7,600 nt of DNA from an uncultured Brevundimonas sp. (GTDB lineage Bacteria; Pseudomonadota; Alphaproteobacteria; Caulobacterales; Caulobacteraceae): contig CAMLNT010000108.1 of assembly GCA_946481425.1 (NCBI GenBank), positions 1 to 7,600 on the forward strand. Reading direction: 5' to 3'. A program made the position numbers and the translations under genes. The first letter of the stretch is position 1, and each line of letters begins with the position of its first letter. Under the pieces are notes generated by a model. The model worked only from the letters and a program-made list of their open reading frames with translations. It was not told where the DNA came from and did no database searches. Positions 1-6,192 of the stretch are shown one piece after another.

Positions 1-16
1 GCCACTCATTTTGATA

Positions 17-343
17 ATGACTATCTTGGATTACCAGCGATTGCCGCCGCGATCACCGTGGGCGTCTCGCTCAGCCATGATCGCGTCTGGCAGGTTCAAT
101 CCTGGCGGGGGAAACGAGCAGTTCGAGCGCTTCGAGGACGGTGGCGGCGCCGATATCGTTTTCACGCGCCCCGGACACCCCGCTTATCCTGCCGTCTCCT
201 GTCGCGTGCTCGGCGAGGTCGATGGCCGCGAGGCCCTTCGACGCCAACTAAGATGTGACGCCAGCTTGACCGCCTGTGACGCCCTGTTTTCTGACTTCCG
301 GCAGTTGGATGAGGACCTGACAGCCTACCTTCAAGGTCAGTGA
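17..343 (+). CDS. Small hypothetical protein, possibly frameshifted or cut by the window edge
   Basis: I do not recognise this gene. From about residue 25 onward the reading frame has convincing GC-biased codon use and ordinary protein composition, including the stretches FTRPGHPAYPAVSCRVLGEV and LRRQLRCDASLTACDALF, which contain three cysteines. It ends at TGA 341-343. The start is uncertain. TTG 11, ATG 17 and ATG 77 are all in frame, none has a good Shine-Dalgarno sequence, and the frame is open to the left edge. The first 25 or so residues (Arg/Pro/Ser-rich) look unlike coding sequence. The +1-register frame over bases 1-80 instead reads as a plausible membrane anchor (LGLPAIAAAITVGVSL), so the true gene may be a small membrane-anchored protein with a frameshift near base 80-100. 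The existence of a coding region is fairly likely; its function and 5' end are unknown. Confidence 0.5.
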   Translation: MTILDYQRLPPRSPWASRSAMIASGRFNPGGGNEQFERFEDGGGADIVFTRPGHPAYPAVSCRVLGEVDGREALRRQLRCDASLTACDALFSDFRQLDEDLTAYLQGQ

Positions 344-370
344 TATCGAGCGAGAGCGCGCCCGCCGTCT

Positions 371-542
371 AGGTTCCTTCTTGCGGCGGGAGAAGGTGGC
401 CCGAAGGGGCGGATGAGGGGTAATCTAGGCAGGATGGGGCGCGGCCTAAGAGTCTCTTCCGGCATGGCTTACCCCTCACCCTCCGCGCAGCCGGCCGCTT
501 GGCTTGCCGGGCGCTCATCGGCCCTCTCCCGCCGGGAGAGGG
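371..542. repeat. Decayed inverted-repeat (REP/MITE-like) intergenic element
   Basis: This gene-free stretch has nested symmetry. The 10-mer TGAGGGGTAA (414-423) is matched by its exact reverse complement at 469-478. The outer parts form hairpins: CCTTCT/AGAAGG (376-381/391-396) on the left, and a perfect 9-bp stem CCCTCTCCC/GGGAGAGGG with a GCC loop (522-530/534-542) on the right. The left motif GGGAGAAGGTGGCCCGAAGG followed by GGATGAGGGG resembles a short interspersed repeat that I recall from many GC-rich proteobacterial genomes; that family assignment is from memory. The two halves are not perfect mirror images, which suggests decay or mosaicism. It lies just past the stop codon of the minus-strand CPBP gene, so the 522-542 hairpin could help end that transcript, but it has no T-run. 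I see no coding frame here that looks real. Confidence 0.55.
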
Positions 543-556
543 ATCCGTGATCCCCC

Positions 557-1276
557 TCACAACGCCATGAAAACCACATTGGCGTAGTTGTGGAGCAGGA
601 CGGGCAGCAGGAGGCTGCCGGTCTTTTCGCGGAGCCAGACGAGGATCAGGGCCGGGCCGCCGGTGAGGGCGAGGGTCAGGGGGTCGAAGCTGAAGCCGTC
701 CGCGCCGTAGCCGAAGGCGTGGTCAAGGCCGAAGGCGAGGCTGGTCACGACCGCCGCCCAGCCCATCGGCGCACCGAGGATGCGCAGGGGCCGGTCGAAG
801 GCCTCGTTGAGCATCAGCAGCAGGACGCCGCGATAGAAGAGCTCTTCCTCCAGTCCCGGCATGGTGACCTGGAAGGCGAAGTCCTCCGCCGAGCCGCCTT
901 CGCCGCCCATCCAGATGGCCAGGCCGCCGAAGATCGGGACGAGCAGGCCCGACACGATGAGGGCGCCGGCCAGGCCACGCCGGTCCTGGGTCAGGGTGAC
1001 GCCTGAGCGCCGGAGCCCCAAAGCCGGATGGGCCGCGACGGCCAGCGAGCCGATCAGGGCGAGGGTTTTGCCCGTCCAGTTCCAGCTATCGCCGATCCCG
1101 GGGATGGGGATCAGGCCCCAGGCGTTGGTCAGCAGGGCGTCGTGGACGATGAGCAGACCAAGCGCCGCGATGATCCAGCCCCAGTACACCCGACCGCGCT
1201 GCAGGACCGAGCCGACCGCGCAGGCGGCGAGGATGATCCCGGCGACGGCCAGGATTGAGACGAGGGTGTTGGGCAT
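557..1276 (-). CDS. CPBP family intramembrane metalloprotease (CAAX/Abi-type)
   Basis: A 239-residue polytopic membrane protein with about seven or eight hydrophobic segments. It carries the signature motifs of the CPBP (CAAX protease and bacteriocin-processing) family. Motif 1 is EEELFYR (residues 143-149, Glu pair plus Arg149), motif 2 is FGLDH (182-186, His186), and motif 3 is HNYAN (229-233, His229 and Asn233). In characterised relatives these Glu and His residues form the metal-dependent active site in the membrane. The substrate is unknown; bacterial members are linked to peptide processing, self-immunity or protein maturation. I chose ATG at 1274-1276 because AGGGGA lies about five bases upstream. 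An in-frame ATG at 1357 would add 27 residues of Pro/Arg-rich sequence unlike a membrane-protein N-terminus. The gene is divergent from gor and stands alone. Its Shine-Dalgarno sequence sits in a hairpin (1282-1300). Confidence 0.85.
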   Translation of the reverse strand: MPNTLVSILAVAGIILAACAVGSVLQRGRVYWGWIIAALGLLIVHDALLTNAWGLIPIPGIGDSWNWTGKTLALIGSLAVAAHPALGLRRSGVTLTQDRRGLAGALIVSGLLVPIFGGLAIWMGGEGGSAEDFAFQVTMPGLEEELFYRGVLLLMLNEAFDRPLRILGAPMGWAAVVTSLAFGLDHAFGYGADGFSFDPLTLALTGGPALILVWLREKTGSLLLPVLLHNYANVVFMAL

Positions 1277-1281
1277 GGGTT

Positions 1282-1300
1282 CCCCTGAGTTGCTCAGGGG
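1282..1300 (-). promoter_or_regulatory. Hairpin enclosing the CPBP gene ribosome binding site
   Basis: A perfect 8-bp inverted repeat with a 3-base loop. On the minus strand it reads CCCCTGAG-CAA-CTCAGGGG, followed by AACCC and the ATG. The AGGGG of the 3' arm is the only good Shine-Dalgarno candidate for this start, so folding would hide it. The symmetry is seen directly; a role in limiting translation (thermosensor-like, or opened by a factor) is inference. A DNA-level operator is also possible because the site lies between divergent genes. Confidence 0.45.
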
Positions 1301-1386
1301 GAGAGGCGGCGAGCGAGGCCCGTGGATGCGGGTTACGGCGATTTCATGCGCTGCCATCCGGTGGGGTGATTTCAGCGACGGTCGGG

Positions 1387-1394
1387 CCTAGATA
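1387..1394 (+). promoter_or_regulatory. Possible -10 element of the gor promoter
   Basis: CCTAGATA resembles the Caulobacter housekeeping -10 consensus GCTANAWC. The surrounding 10-mer GCCTAGATAG recurs exactly before the DAHP synthase gene. No good -35 element is present at the right distance; the best is a weak TTCAGCG at 1371-1377. A transcript starting near 1400 would have a leader of about 29 bases. The gor ribosome binding site is weak (AGAG at 1419-1422, within the palindrome GAGATCTC). Confidence 0.25.
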
Positions 1395-1428
1395 GGTCGG
1401 ACTCCCATCGCGCCGCCCAGAGATCTCC

Positions 1429-2820
1429 ATGCCCCCCTACGACTACGACCTTTTCGTCATCGGCGCGGGCTCCGGCGGGGTGCGCGCGGCGCGGCTGGCG
1501 TCGCTGGAGGGCAAGCGGGTGGCGGTGGCCGAGGAGTACCGGGTCGGCGGGACCTGTGTGATCCGGGGCTGCGTGCCCAAGAAGTTCATGGTCTACGCCT
1601 CGGACTTCGCCCACGAGTTCAAGATCGCCGAGGGTTACGGTTGGACGGTCGGGGAGCCGACGTTCGACTGGCACAGCTTCATCGAGTCCAAGGATGTCGA
1701 GATCGCCCGCCTGTCAGGCATCTATGCCGCGAACCTGGCCAAGGCGGGCGCCGACCTGATCCATGGCCGCGCGGTTCTGAAGGACGCGCACACGGTCGAG
1801 GTCACCAAGGAGGGGCAGGAGACCCGCACCATCACCGCCGACCAGATCCTGATCGCGACGGGCGGACGCCCCTGGGCGCCGCCGATCCCGGGTCGCGAGC
1901 TGGGCATAACCTCGGACGAGGCCTTCCACCTGCCGGAACTGCCGAAACGCATCCTGATCGCGGGCGGCGGCTACATCGCGGTGGAGTTCGCCGGCATCTT
2001 CGCCGGGCTCGGGGTCGAGACGACCCTGATCTATCGCGGGCCGAACATCCTGCGCGGTTTTGACGACGATGTGCGGGCGCATCTGGCGGACCAGATCCAG
2101 AAGCGCGGCATCAAGGTGATCCTCGGCTGCGAGCACGAGGCGATCGAGAAGACTGAAACCGGCCTGGCCAACCGGCTCAAGAACGGCATGACCATCGAGA
2201 CCGACGTGGTGATGTTCGCCACGGGTCGCACGCCCTATGTCGCCGAATTGGGGCTGGAGACCGCCGGCGTCGAACTGACCGAAAGCGGCGCGATCAAGGT
2301 CGATGAGTATTCGCGCACCACAGCGCCCAACATCTGGGCCGTCGGCGATGTGACCGACCGGGTGAACCTGACGCCGGTGGCGATCCGCGAGGCGGTGGCC
2401 TTCGTGGAGACGGCGTTCAAGAACAATCCGTCGAAGATGGACTATGCGGACATTCCGACCGCCGTCTTCTCCCAGCCGCCGGTCGGCGTGGTCGGCCTGA
2501 CGGAGCATGACGCGCGCCAGAAGTACGGCAAGGTCGACGTCTACATGACCCGCTTCCGGTCCATGCGCTACGCCTTCGCGGGCGGCGAGGAGCGGATGCT
2601 GATGAAGCTGATCGTGCGCCAGGACAATGACGTGGTGGTCGGCGTTCACATCGTGGGGCCGGACGGACCCGAAATGATCCAGCTGGCCGGGATCGCCGTG
2701 AGGGCTGGCCTGACCAAGGCCCAGTGGGACGCGACCTGCGCGGTGCATCCGACTGCCGCGGAAGAGCTGGTCACGCTGCGCGAGAAATATCAGGACCCGG
2801 CTCTGCAGGCCGCCGAATGA
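1429..2820 (+). CDS. gor: Glutathione-disulfide reductase
   Basis: A cytoplasmic FAD flavoenzyme that reduces glutathione disulfide to two GSH with NADPH, maintaining the thiol pool under oxidative stress. At 463 residues it has the usual family length. The N-terminal FAD-binding Rossmann motif GAGSGG is at 12-17. The redox-active disulfide GGTCVIRGCVPKK has Cys43 and Cys48. A second nucleotide-binding motif, GGGYIAVEFAG, is at 179-189, followed by YRG and an Arg-containing segment that in this family favours NADPH over NADH. The FAD-contact motif WAVGDVTDR comes next, and the dimer-interface HPTAAEE (His440, Glu445) supplies the catalytic base pair. Together with the RGCVPKK form of the disulfide motif, these point to glutathione reductase rather than lipoamide or mercuric reductase. 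The ATG start fits the family N-terminus. The stop codon overlaps the next gene, so the two are probably co-transcribed. Confidence 0.93.
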   Translation: MPPYDYDLFVIGAGSGGVRAARLASLEGKRVAVAEEYRVGGTCVIRGCVPKKFMVYASDFAHEFKIAEGYGWTVGEPTFDWHSFIESKDVEIARLSGIYAANLAKAGADLIHGRAVLKDAHTVEVTKEGQETRTITADQILIATGGRPWAPPIPGRELGITSDEAFHLPELPKRILIAGGGYIAVEFAGIFAGLGVETTLIYRGPNILRGFDDDVRAHLADQIQKRGIKVILGCEHEAIEKTETGLANRLKNGMTIETDVVMFATGRTPYVAELGLETAGVELTESGAIKVDEYSRTTAPNIWAVGDVTDRVNLTPVAIREAVAFVETAFKNNPSKMDYADIPTAVFSQPPVGVVGLTEHDARQKYGKVDVYMTRFRSMRYAFAGGEERMLMKLIVRQDNDVVVGVHIVGPDGPEMIQLAGIAVRAGLTKAQWDATCAVHPTAAEELVTLREKYQDPALQAAE

Positions 2821-4007
2821 TGCGGCCCGAGGCGGGATCGCCCTACGCAAGCTGGGTGTTCCTGGCGCTGATCGCGATCACGCCGCTGACGGCGTACTTG
2901 TGGCCGTTCGGCCTGGCGGCCTTCACGCCGATCGCGGCCATCGTGCTGATCCCGCTGTTCCGGGCCTCGAAGCCCAGCCTGGTCTGGGCGGCGCTGCTGC
3001 TGTTTCTGGTCTGGGCGCTGATCGCGACCGTGTGGAGCCCGGTCTTCGCCTCGCACGGCCCGGTCGAGGACTATGCCGACGCCGAGAGCCAGACCTGGGG
3101 CAAGCTGGCGATGAACGCTGGCCTTTATGCGGTGCTGGTCGGGATCGCGGCGCGGCTGCCGACCCTGACCATGCGGCGACTGGCGACGGTGTTCATGATC
3201 GGCGCGACTGCGCTGGGCGCGGTCCTGCTGCTGGAAGGGCTGTGGGGCGCGCGGCTCTATCACATGCTGACCCAGGCCTCCGGCGACGCCATGCGGCCCG
3301 ACCTGGAGCGCAGGAATGTGGCGCAGGGGACCTATACGCTGACTCTGATGTACTGGCCCGCAGCTGTCCTGCTGTGGCGGCGCGGCTGGAAGGGTGCGGT
3401 GGCGGTCCTGACGGCGGCGGCGGTCGGCGCGCCGATCCTGCTGCACGCCTGGTCGCCGGTGGCGGCGCTGTTGCTGGGCGGGATAGTGTTCTGGGTGGCG
3501 ATGCGCTTCGGCCGACCGGCGGGGCCGGTCCTCGGCGCCACGGTGGCGGCGGTGATTCTGCTGGCCCCGTGGGTCGTCTTGGGGGCATCCGGCCTGCTCG
3601 ACTGGGCCGGCGAGCGGCTGGGGGCCTCGTGGGCGGCGCGGCTGGATATCTGGAGCTTCACCGCCGAGCAGACGCTCGAGCATCCGGTCATCGGCTGGGG
3701 CCTGGACGCGAGCCGCGCTTTCCAGCCCTTCATGCTGCATCCGCATTCCGCGCCGTTGCAGGTCTGGCTGGAGCTTGGGCTGGTCGGGGCAGCCCTGTTC
3801 GCGGGGGCCTGGTTCGCCATCACGCGCGTGGCGAGCCGGTTCGGGCCGCAGGGCCTGGCGGCGGCGGCGGCCTATTTCACCATCGGCGCGCTCAGCTTCG
3901 GTGTCTGGCAGGAGTGGTGGCTTGGCCTGGGGGCGCTGACCGCGATCTGGGTGATGCTGGCCGACGCCCGATTGACGCCGAAATACGACACGATGATTGA
4001 GGCTTAA
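2817..4007 (+). CDS. O-antigen ligase/polymerase-like (Wzy_C-type) membrane protein
   Basis: A 396-residue inner-membrane protein with roughly ten hydrophobic segments, for example around 12-30, 34-48, 55-73, 100-113, 122-140, 195-230, 238-260, 315-337 and 350-382. The C-terminal half has the pattern of the O-antigen ligase (WaaL/Wzy_C) family. RLDIW (275-279) precedes HPVIGWGLD (289-297), an extracytoplasmic loop carries HPHSAPLQ (308-315, His308 and His310), and VWLELGLVG follows. Such proteins join or polymerise undecaprenyl-linked sugars on the periplasmic face; the exact substrate cannot be read from sequence. ATG 2817 overlaps the gor stop as ATGA (ATG 2820 is equally possible), implying translational coupling. 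No other polysaccharide genes are visible nearby. The family call is fairly sure, the function only general. Confidence 0.75.
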   Translation: MMRPEAGSPYASWVFLALIAITPLTAYLWPFGLAAFTPIAAIVLIPLFRASKPSLVWAALLLFLVWALIATVWSPVFASHGPVEDYADAESQTWGKLAMNAGLYAVLVGIAARLPTLTMRRLATVFMIGATALGAVLLLEGLWGARLYHMLTQASGDAMRPDLERRNVAQGTYTLTLMYWPAAVLLWRRGWKGAVAVLTAAAVGAPILLHAWSPVAALLLGGIVFWVAMRFGRPAGPVLGATVAAVILLAPWVVLGASGLLDWAGERLGASWAARLDIWSFTAEQTLEHPVIGWGLDASRAFQPFMLHPHSAPLQVWLELGLVGAALFAGAWFAITRVASRFGPQGLAAAAAYFTIGALSFGVWQEWWLGLGALTAIWVMLADARLTPKYDTMIEA

Positions 4008-4025
4008 CGCCTCTGAGCCTAGATA
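3997..4025 (+). promoter_or_regulatory. Probable sigma-73-type promoter of the DAHP synthase gene
   Basis: TTGAGGC (3997-4003) differs by one base from the Caulobacter -35 consensus TTGACGS. A 14-base spacer follows, then CCTAGATA (4018-4025), close to the -10 consensus GCTANAWC. The -35 overlaps the last codons of the upstream membrane-protein gene. Transcription would begin at about 4030-4033, essentially at the ATG of the next gene (4032). That gene has no Shine-Dalgarno sequence, consistent with a leaderless mRNA. The consensus is quoted from general knowledge and the site is a prediction. Confidence 0.5.
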
Positions 4026-4031
4026 GCCGTC

Positions 4032-5405
4032 ATGAACGCCCGCTGGACGCCCCGTAGCTGGAGAGACAAGCCCGTCAGCCAGATGCCGACGGACTATCCC
4101 GACGCGACCGCCCTGGCCGCGGCGGAGGACCAACTGCGTGCCTATCCGCCGCTGGTCTTCGCGGGCGAAGCGCGCCGCCTGACGGCGCGGCTGGCCGAGG
4201 TCGAGGCGGGTCGGGCCTTCCTGCTGCAGGGCGGTGACTGCGCCGAAAGCTTCAAGGAGTTCTCGACCGACAACATCCGCGACACCTTCCGCATGATCCT
4301 CCAGATGGCGGTGGTCCTGACGTTCGCGGGCGGGCGTCCGGTGGTGAAGGTGGGGCGCATCGCCGGCCAGTTCGCCAAGCCGCGCTCGTCGTCGGTGGAG
4401 CAGATCGGCGACGTCGAGCTGCCCAGCTATCGTGGCGACATCATCAACGGGATGGGCTTCGAGGCGGGCGAGCGCACGCCCGACCCGAACCGGTTGTTGA
4501 AGGCCTATCACCAGTCGAGCGCCACGCTGAACCTGCTGCGGTCTTTCGCGGAAGGGGGCTTCGCGGACCTGCACAACATCCACCGTTGGACGCTGAACCG
4601 GGCGCACGAGGCGGGCTATTCGGCGCGCTACCGGGAACTGACCGACAAGATCGGCGAGAGCCTGGACTTCATGCGGGCCGTCGGTGTGACGCCGGAGTCG
4701 CATCCGGACCTGTCGCGCGTGGAGTTCTTCACCAGCCACGAGGCGCTGTTGCTGAACGTCGAGGAAGCCCTGACCCGGGTCGAGCCGGCGACGGGCGAGT
4801 GGTTCGACACCTCGGCGCACATGCTGTGGATCGGCGAGCGCACGCGGCGGCTGGACGGCGCCCATATCGAGTTCATGCGAGGCATCAAGAACCCGATCGG
4901 CCTGAAGTGCGGCCCGACGCTGGAGGCGGACGAGTTGCTCCGGCTGATCGACACGCTGAATCCGGCCAACGAGCCGGGCCGACTGACGCTGATCGGAAGG
5001 TTCGGGGCCGACAAGGTCGGCGACCGCCTGCCGGCGCTGATGGCGGCGACCAAGCGCGAGGGCAAGCGCGTCGTCTGGTCGATCGACCCGATGCACGGCA
5101 ACACCCAGAAGGCTCACAACGGCTTCAAGACCCGGCCGTTCGAACGCATCCTGGCCGAGGTCCGCGGCTTCATAGACGTGGGCGAGGCGGAGGGCGTGCA
5201 TCCGGGCGGCGTCCACCTGGAGATGACCGGTCAGGACGTGACCGAGTGTATCGGCGGGGCCCAGGCCTTGACCGAGGACGATCTGTCGAGCCGCTATCAC
5301 ACGCACTGTGATCCGAGACTGAACGCAGACCAGGCGCTGGAGCTGGCGTTCCTGGTGGCCGAGCGGCTGAAGGTCGCGCGCGGCAAGCGATCGGAGGCGG
5401 CATAA
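4032..5405 (+). CDS. aroG: Class II 3-deoxy-7-phosphoheptulonate (DAHP) synthase
   Basis: Condenses phosphoenolpyruvate and erythrose 4-phosphate to DAHP, the first step of the shikimate pathway, in the cytoplasm. The 457 residues and motifs match the class II (plant/Mycobacterium-type) family rather than the E. coli AroFGH family. They are QGGDCAESF (66-74, metal ligand Cys70), [13 protein letters not shown] (107-119, substrate-binding Arg/Lys), GLKCGP (290-295, Lys292), DPMHGNT (352-358, His355), HLEMTG (395-400, Glu397) and HTHCDPRLN (423-431, Asp427). Cys70, His355, Glu397 and Asp427 correspond to the four metal ligands known from the M. tuberculosis enzyme. The N-terminus [11 protein letters not shown] is typical of proteobacterial members and supports ATG 4032 over ATG 4083. 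No regulatory domain is appended. It lies 24 bases after the previous gene and overlaps the next by one base (TAATG), forming a unit with prephenate dehydratase. Confidence 0.93.
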   Translation: MNARWTPRSWRDKPVSQMPTDYPDATALAAAEDQLRAYPPLVFAGEARRLTARLAEVEAGRAFLLQGGDCAESFKEFSTDNIRDTFRMILQMAVVLTFAGGRPVVKVGRIAGQFAKPRSSSVEQIGDVELPSYRGDIINGMGFEAGERTPDPNRLLKAYHQSSATLNLLRSFAEGGFADLHNIHRWTLNRAHEAGYSARYRELTDKIGESLDFMRAVGVTPESHPDLSRVEFFTSHEALLLNVEEALTRVEPATGEWFDTSAHMLWIGERTRRLDGAHIEFMRGIKNPIGLKCGPTLEADELLRLIDTLNPANEPGRLTLIGRFGADKVGDRLPALMAATKREGKRVVWSIDPMHGNTQKAHNGFKTRPFERILAEVRGFIDVGEAEGVHPGGVHLEMTGQDVTECIGGAQALTEDDLSSRYHTHCDPRLNADQALELAFLVAERLKVARGKRSEAA

Positions 5406-5947
5406 TGGCGGGCGGCAAGGTCGCGTTCCAGGGCGCGCGCGGCGCCTTCTCCTACGAGGCCTGCCTGGCGCTCCGGCCATGGAACGAGCCGAAGGGCTAT
5501 GAGACCTTTGCAGAGGCCATCGGCGCCGTGGCCTCGGGCGAATGCGAATGCGGGCTGATCCCGGTTGAGAACTCCATAGTGGGGCTGCTGCCTGATCCCA
5601 ACAGACTGATCGAGGAGCATGGGCTCAAGATCGTGGCCGAGGCCTGGCGGCCGATGCGCCAGATGCTGATGGCGCTGCCGGGCGCGCGCCTGCAGGACCT
5701 CAAGACGGTCGAAAGCCACCCGGTCGCCCTGGGCCAGTGCCGTGGCAGCATCGCCGCACTCGGGCTCACTGCCGTGGAGGCCTATGATACGGCCGGCGCG
5801 GCCGAACTGGTGGCGAAGTCGGGCGATCTGACCCGAGCTGCGATCGCGCCGGCGGTGGCGGCTGAAATCTACGACCTGAGGATCCTGCGCGCCGACATGC
5901 AGGATTCCGCCGACAATCGGACCCGCTTCGTCGTTCTGGAACGCTGA
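5405..5947 (+). CDS. pheA: Prephenate dehydratase, catalytic domain only (no ACT domain)
   Basis: Converts prephenate to phenylpyruvate, the last precursor before phenylalanine. The 180 residues cover just the two-lobed dehydratase domain. GARGAFS (10-16) is a variant of the usual GPxGTFS, IPVENSIVG is at 52-60, HPVALGQC at 105-112, and the catalytic NRTRF at 171-175, where Thr173 matches the essential Thr of the family. The chain stops six residues after this motif. The phenylalanine-sensing ACT domain (about 80-100 residues, with GALxxxL and ESRP motifs), normal in bacterial PheA proteins, is absent, and no reading frame downstream encodes one. A chorismate mutase domain is also absent and is supplied by the gene at 6288. 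ATG 5405 is preceded by GGAGG (5394-5398) and overlaps the DAHP synthase stop. Arogenate or cyclohexadienyl dehydratase activity cannot be excluded. Confidence 0.88.
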   Translation: MAGGKVAFQGARGAFSYEACLALRPWNEPKGYETFAEAIGAVASGECECGLIPVENSIVGLLPDPNRLIEEHGLKIVAEAWRPMRQMLMALPGARLQDLKTVESHPVALGQCRGSIAALGLTAVEAYDTAGAAELVAKSGDLTRAAIAPAVAAEIYDLRILRADMQDSADNRTRFVVLER

Positions 5948-5948
5948 C

Positions 5949-5973
5949 ACCCACTCCCAAGGCGGGAGGGGGT
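5949..5973 (+). terminator. Possible terminator hairpin after the dehydratase gene
   Basis: Immediately after the TGA, ACCCACTCCC (5949-5958), loop AAGGC and GGGAGGGGGT (5964-5973) form a 10-bp stem with one A/G mismatch. There is no T-tract after it (TCCTCG follows), so it may be a weak or Rho-assisted terminator or a 3'-end stabiliser. Confidence 0.35.
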
Positions 5974-6099
5974 CCTCGCGCTGGCATTCAGGTCACAGGT
6001 CGCGAGCTTGCCACGCTGATTGCGACGACTCCTGCTTGACCCTGAGGCCTGTCTCACCCCTCATGCCAGGGTCGGCATTCCGCCGACGAGGCTATCTCG
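5974..6099 (+). other. Intergenic region upstream of the leader ORF, with two overlapping inverted repeats
   Basis: No convincing gene is present in this part of the 340-base gap. GACCCTG (6038-6044) is the exact complement of CAGGGTC (6067-6073), with an alternative inner pairing TGAGG/CCTCA (6043-6047/6059-6063). GTCGGC (6071-6076) pairs perfectly with GCCGAC (6082-6087) around ATTCC and shares three bases with the previous repeat. TTGACC (6036-6041) looks like a -35 box without a clear -10 partner. GCTATCTC (6091-6098) matches the Caulobacter -10 consensus at seven of eight positions, but it would place the start inside the leader ORF. A direct repeat, CAGGTCACAGGTC, is at 5989-6001. The promoter of the mutase transcript must lie here, but I cannot pinpoint it. 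Confidence 0.35.
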
Positions 6100-6192
6100 A
6101 TGCTTACGCGCGCTGACATCATGTCCCGTCCCGCCTTCGGGTTCGGCCGCGCGTATTATTTCGGCTTCGGTGACTTTCGATACGCCGGCTGA
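6100..6192 (+). CDS. Phe/Tyr-rich leader peptide upstream of chorismate mutase
   Basis: A 30-codon frame starting at ATG 6100, eight bases after a Shine-Dalgarno GAGG (6088-6091), and ending at TGA 6190-6192. Its C-terminal part reads AFGFGRAYYFGFGDFRYAG: five Phe codons (6136, 6142, 6160, 6166, 6175) and three Tyr codons (6154, 6157, 6181) among the last 18 sense codons. An in-frame ATG at 6121 (a 23-residue peptide) is an alternative start but lacks a ribosome binding site. The AT-rich Tyr-Tyr-Phe triplet TATTATTTC stands out in GC-rich surroundings. Leader peptides rich in the end-product amino acid, such as the E. coli pheA leader, act as ribosome-stalling sensors of charged tRNA. The next gene makes prephenate, precursor of both Phe and Tyr, so the composition fits its target. 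The reading frame and composition are seen directly; the regulatory role is inferred. Confidence 0.72.
   Translation: MLTRADIMSRPAFGFGRAYYFGFGDFRYAG

Noticed and set aside
369..560. 63-residue minus-strand frame
   Set aside because: It coincides with the inverted-repeat element and is explained by it.
2724..2816. Longer N-terminus for the O-antigen-ligase-like gene
   Set aside because: The extra 31 residues overlap gor in another frame and are Arg/Gly-rich; the ATGA junction at 2817 is the better start.
1714..2850. 378-residue open frame on the minus strand
   Set aside because: It is entirely antisense to gor, whose motifs are unambiguous; low-complexity His/Arg/Asp composition.
2790..5480. 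896-residue open frame on the minus strand
   Set aside because: It lies antisense to the membrane-protein and DAHP synthase genes, has an Arg/Gln/Pro/His-rich composition typical of high-GC shadow frames, and shows no recognisable domain.
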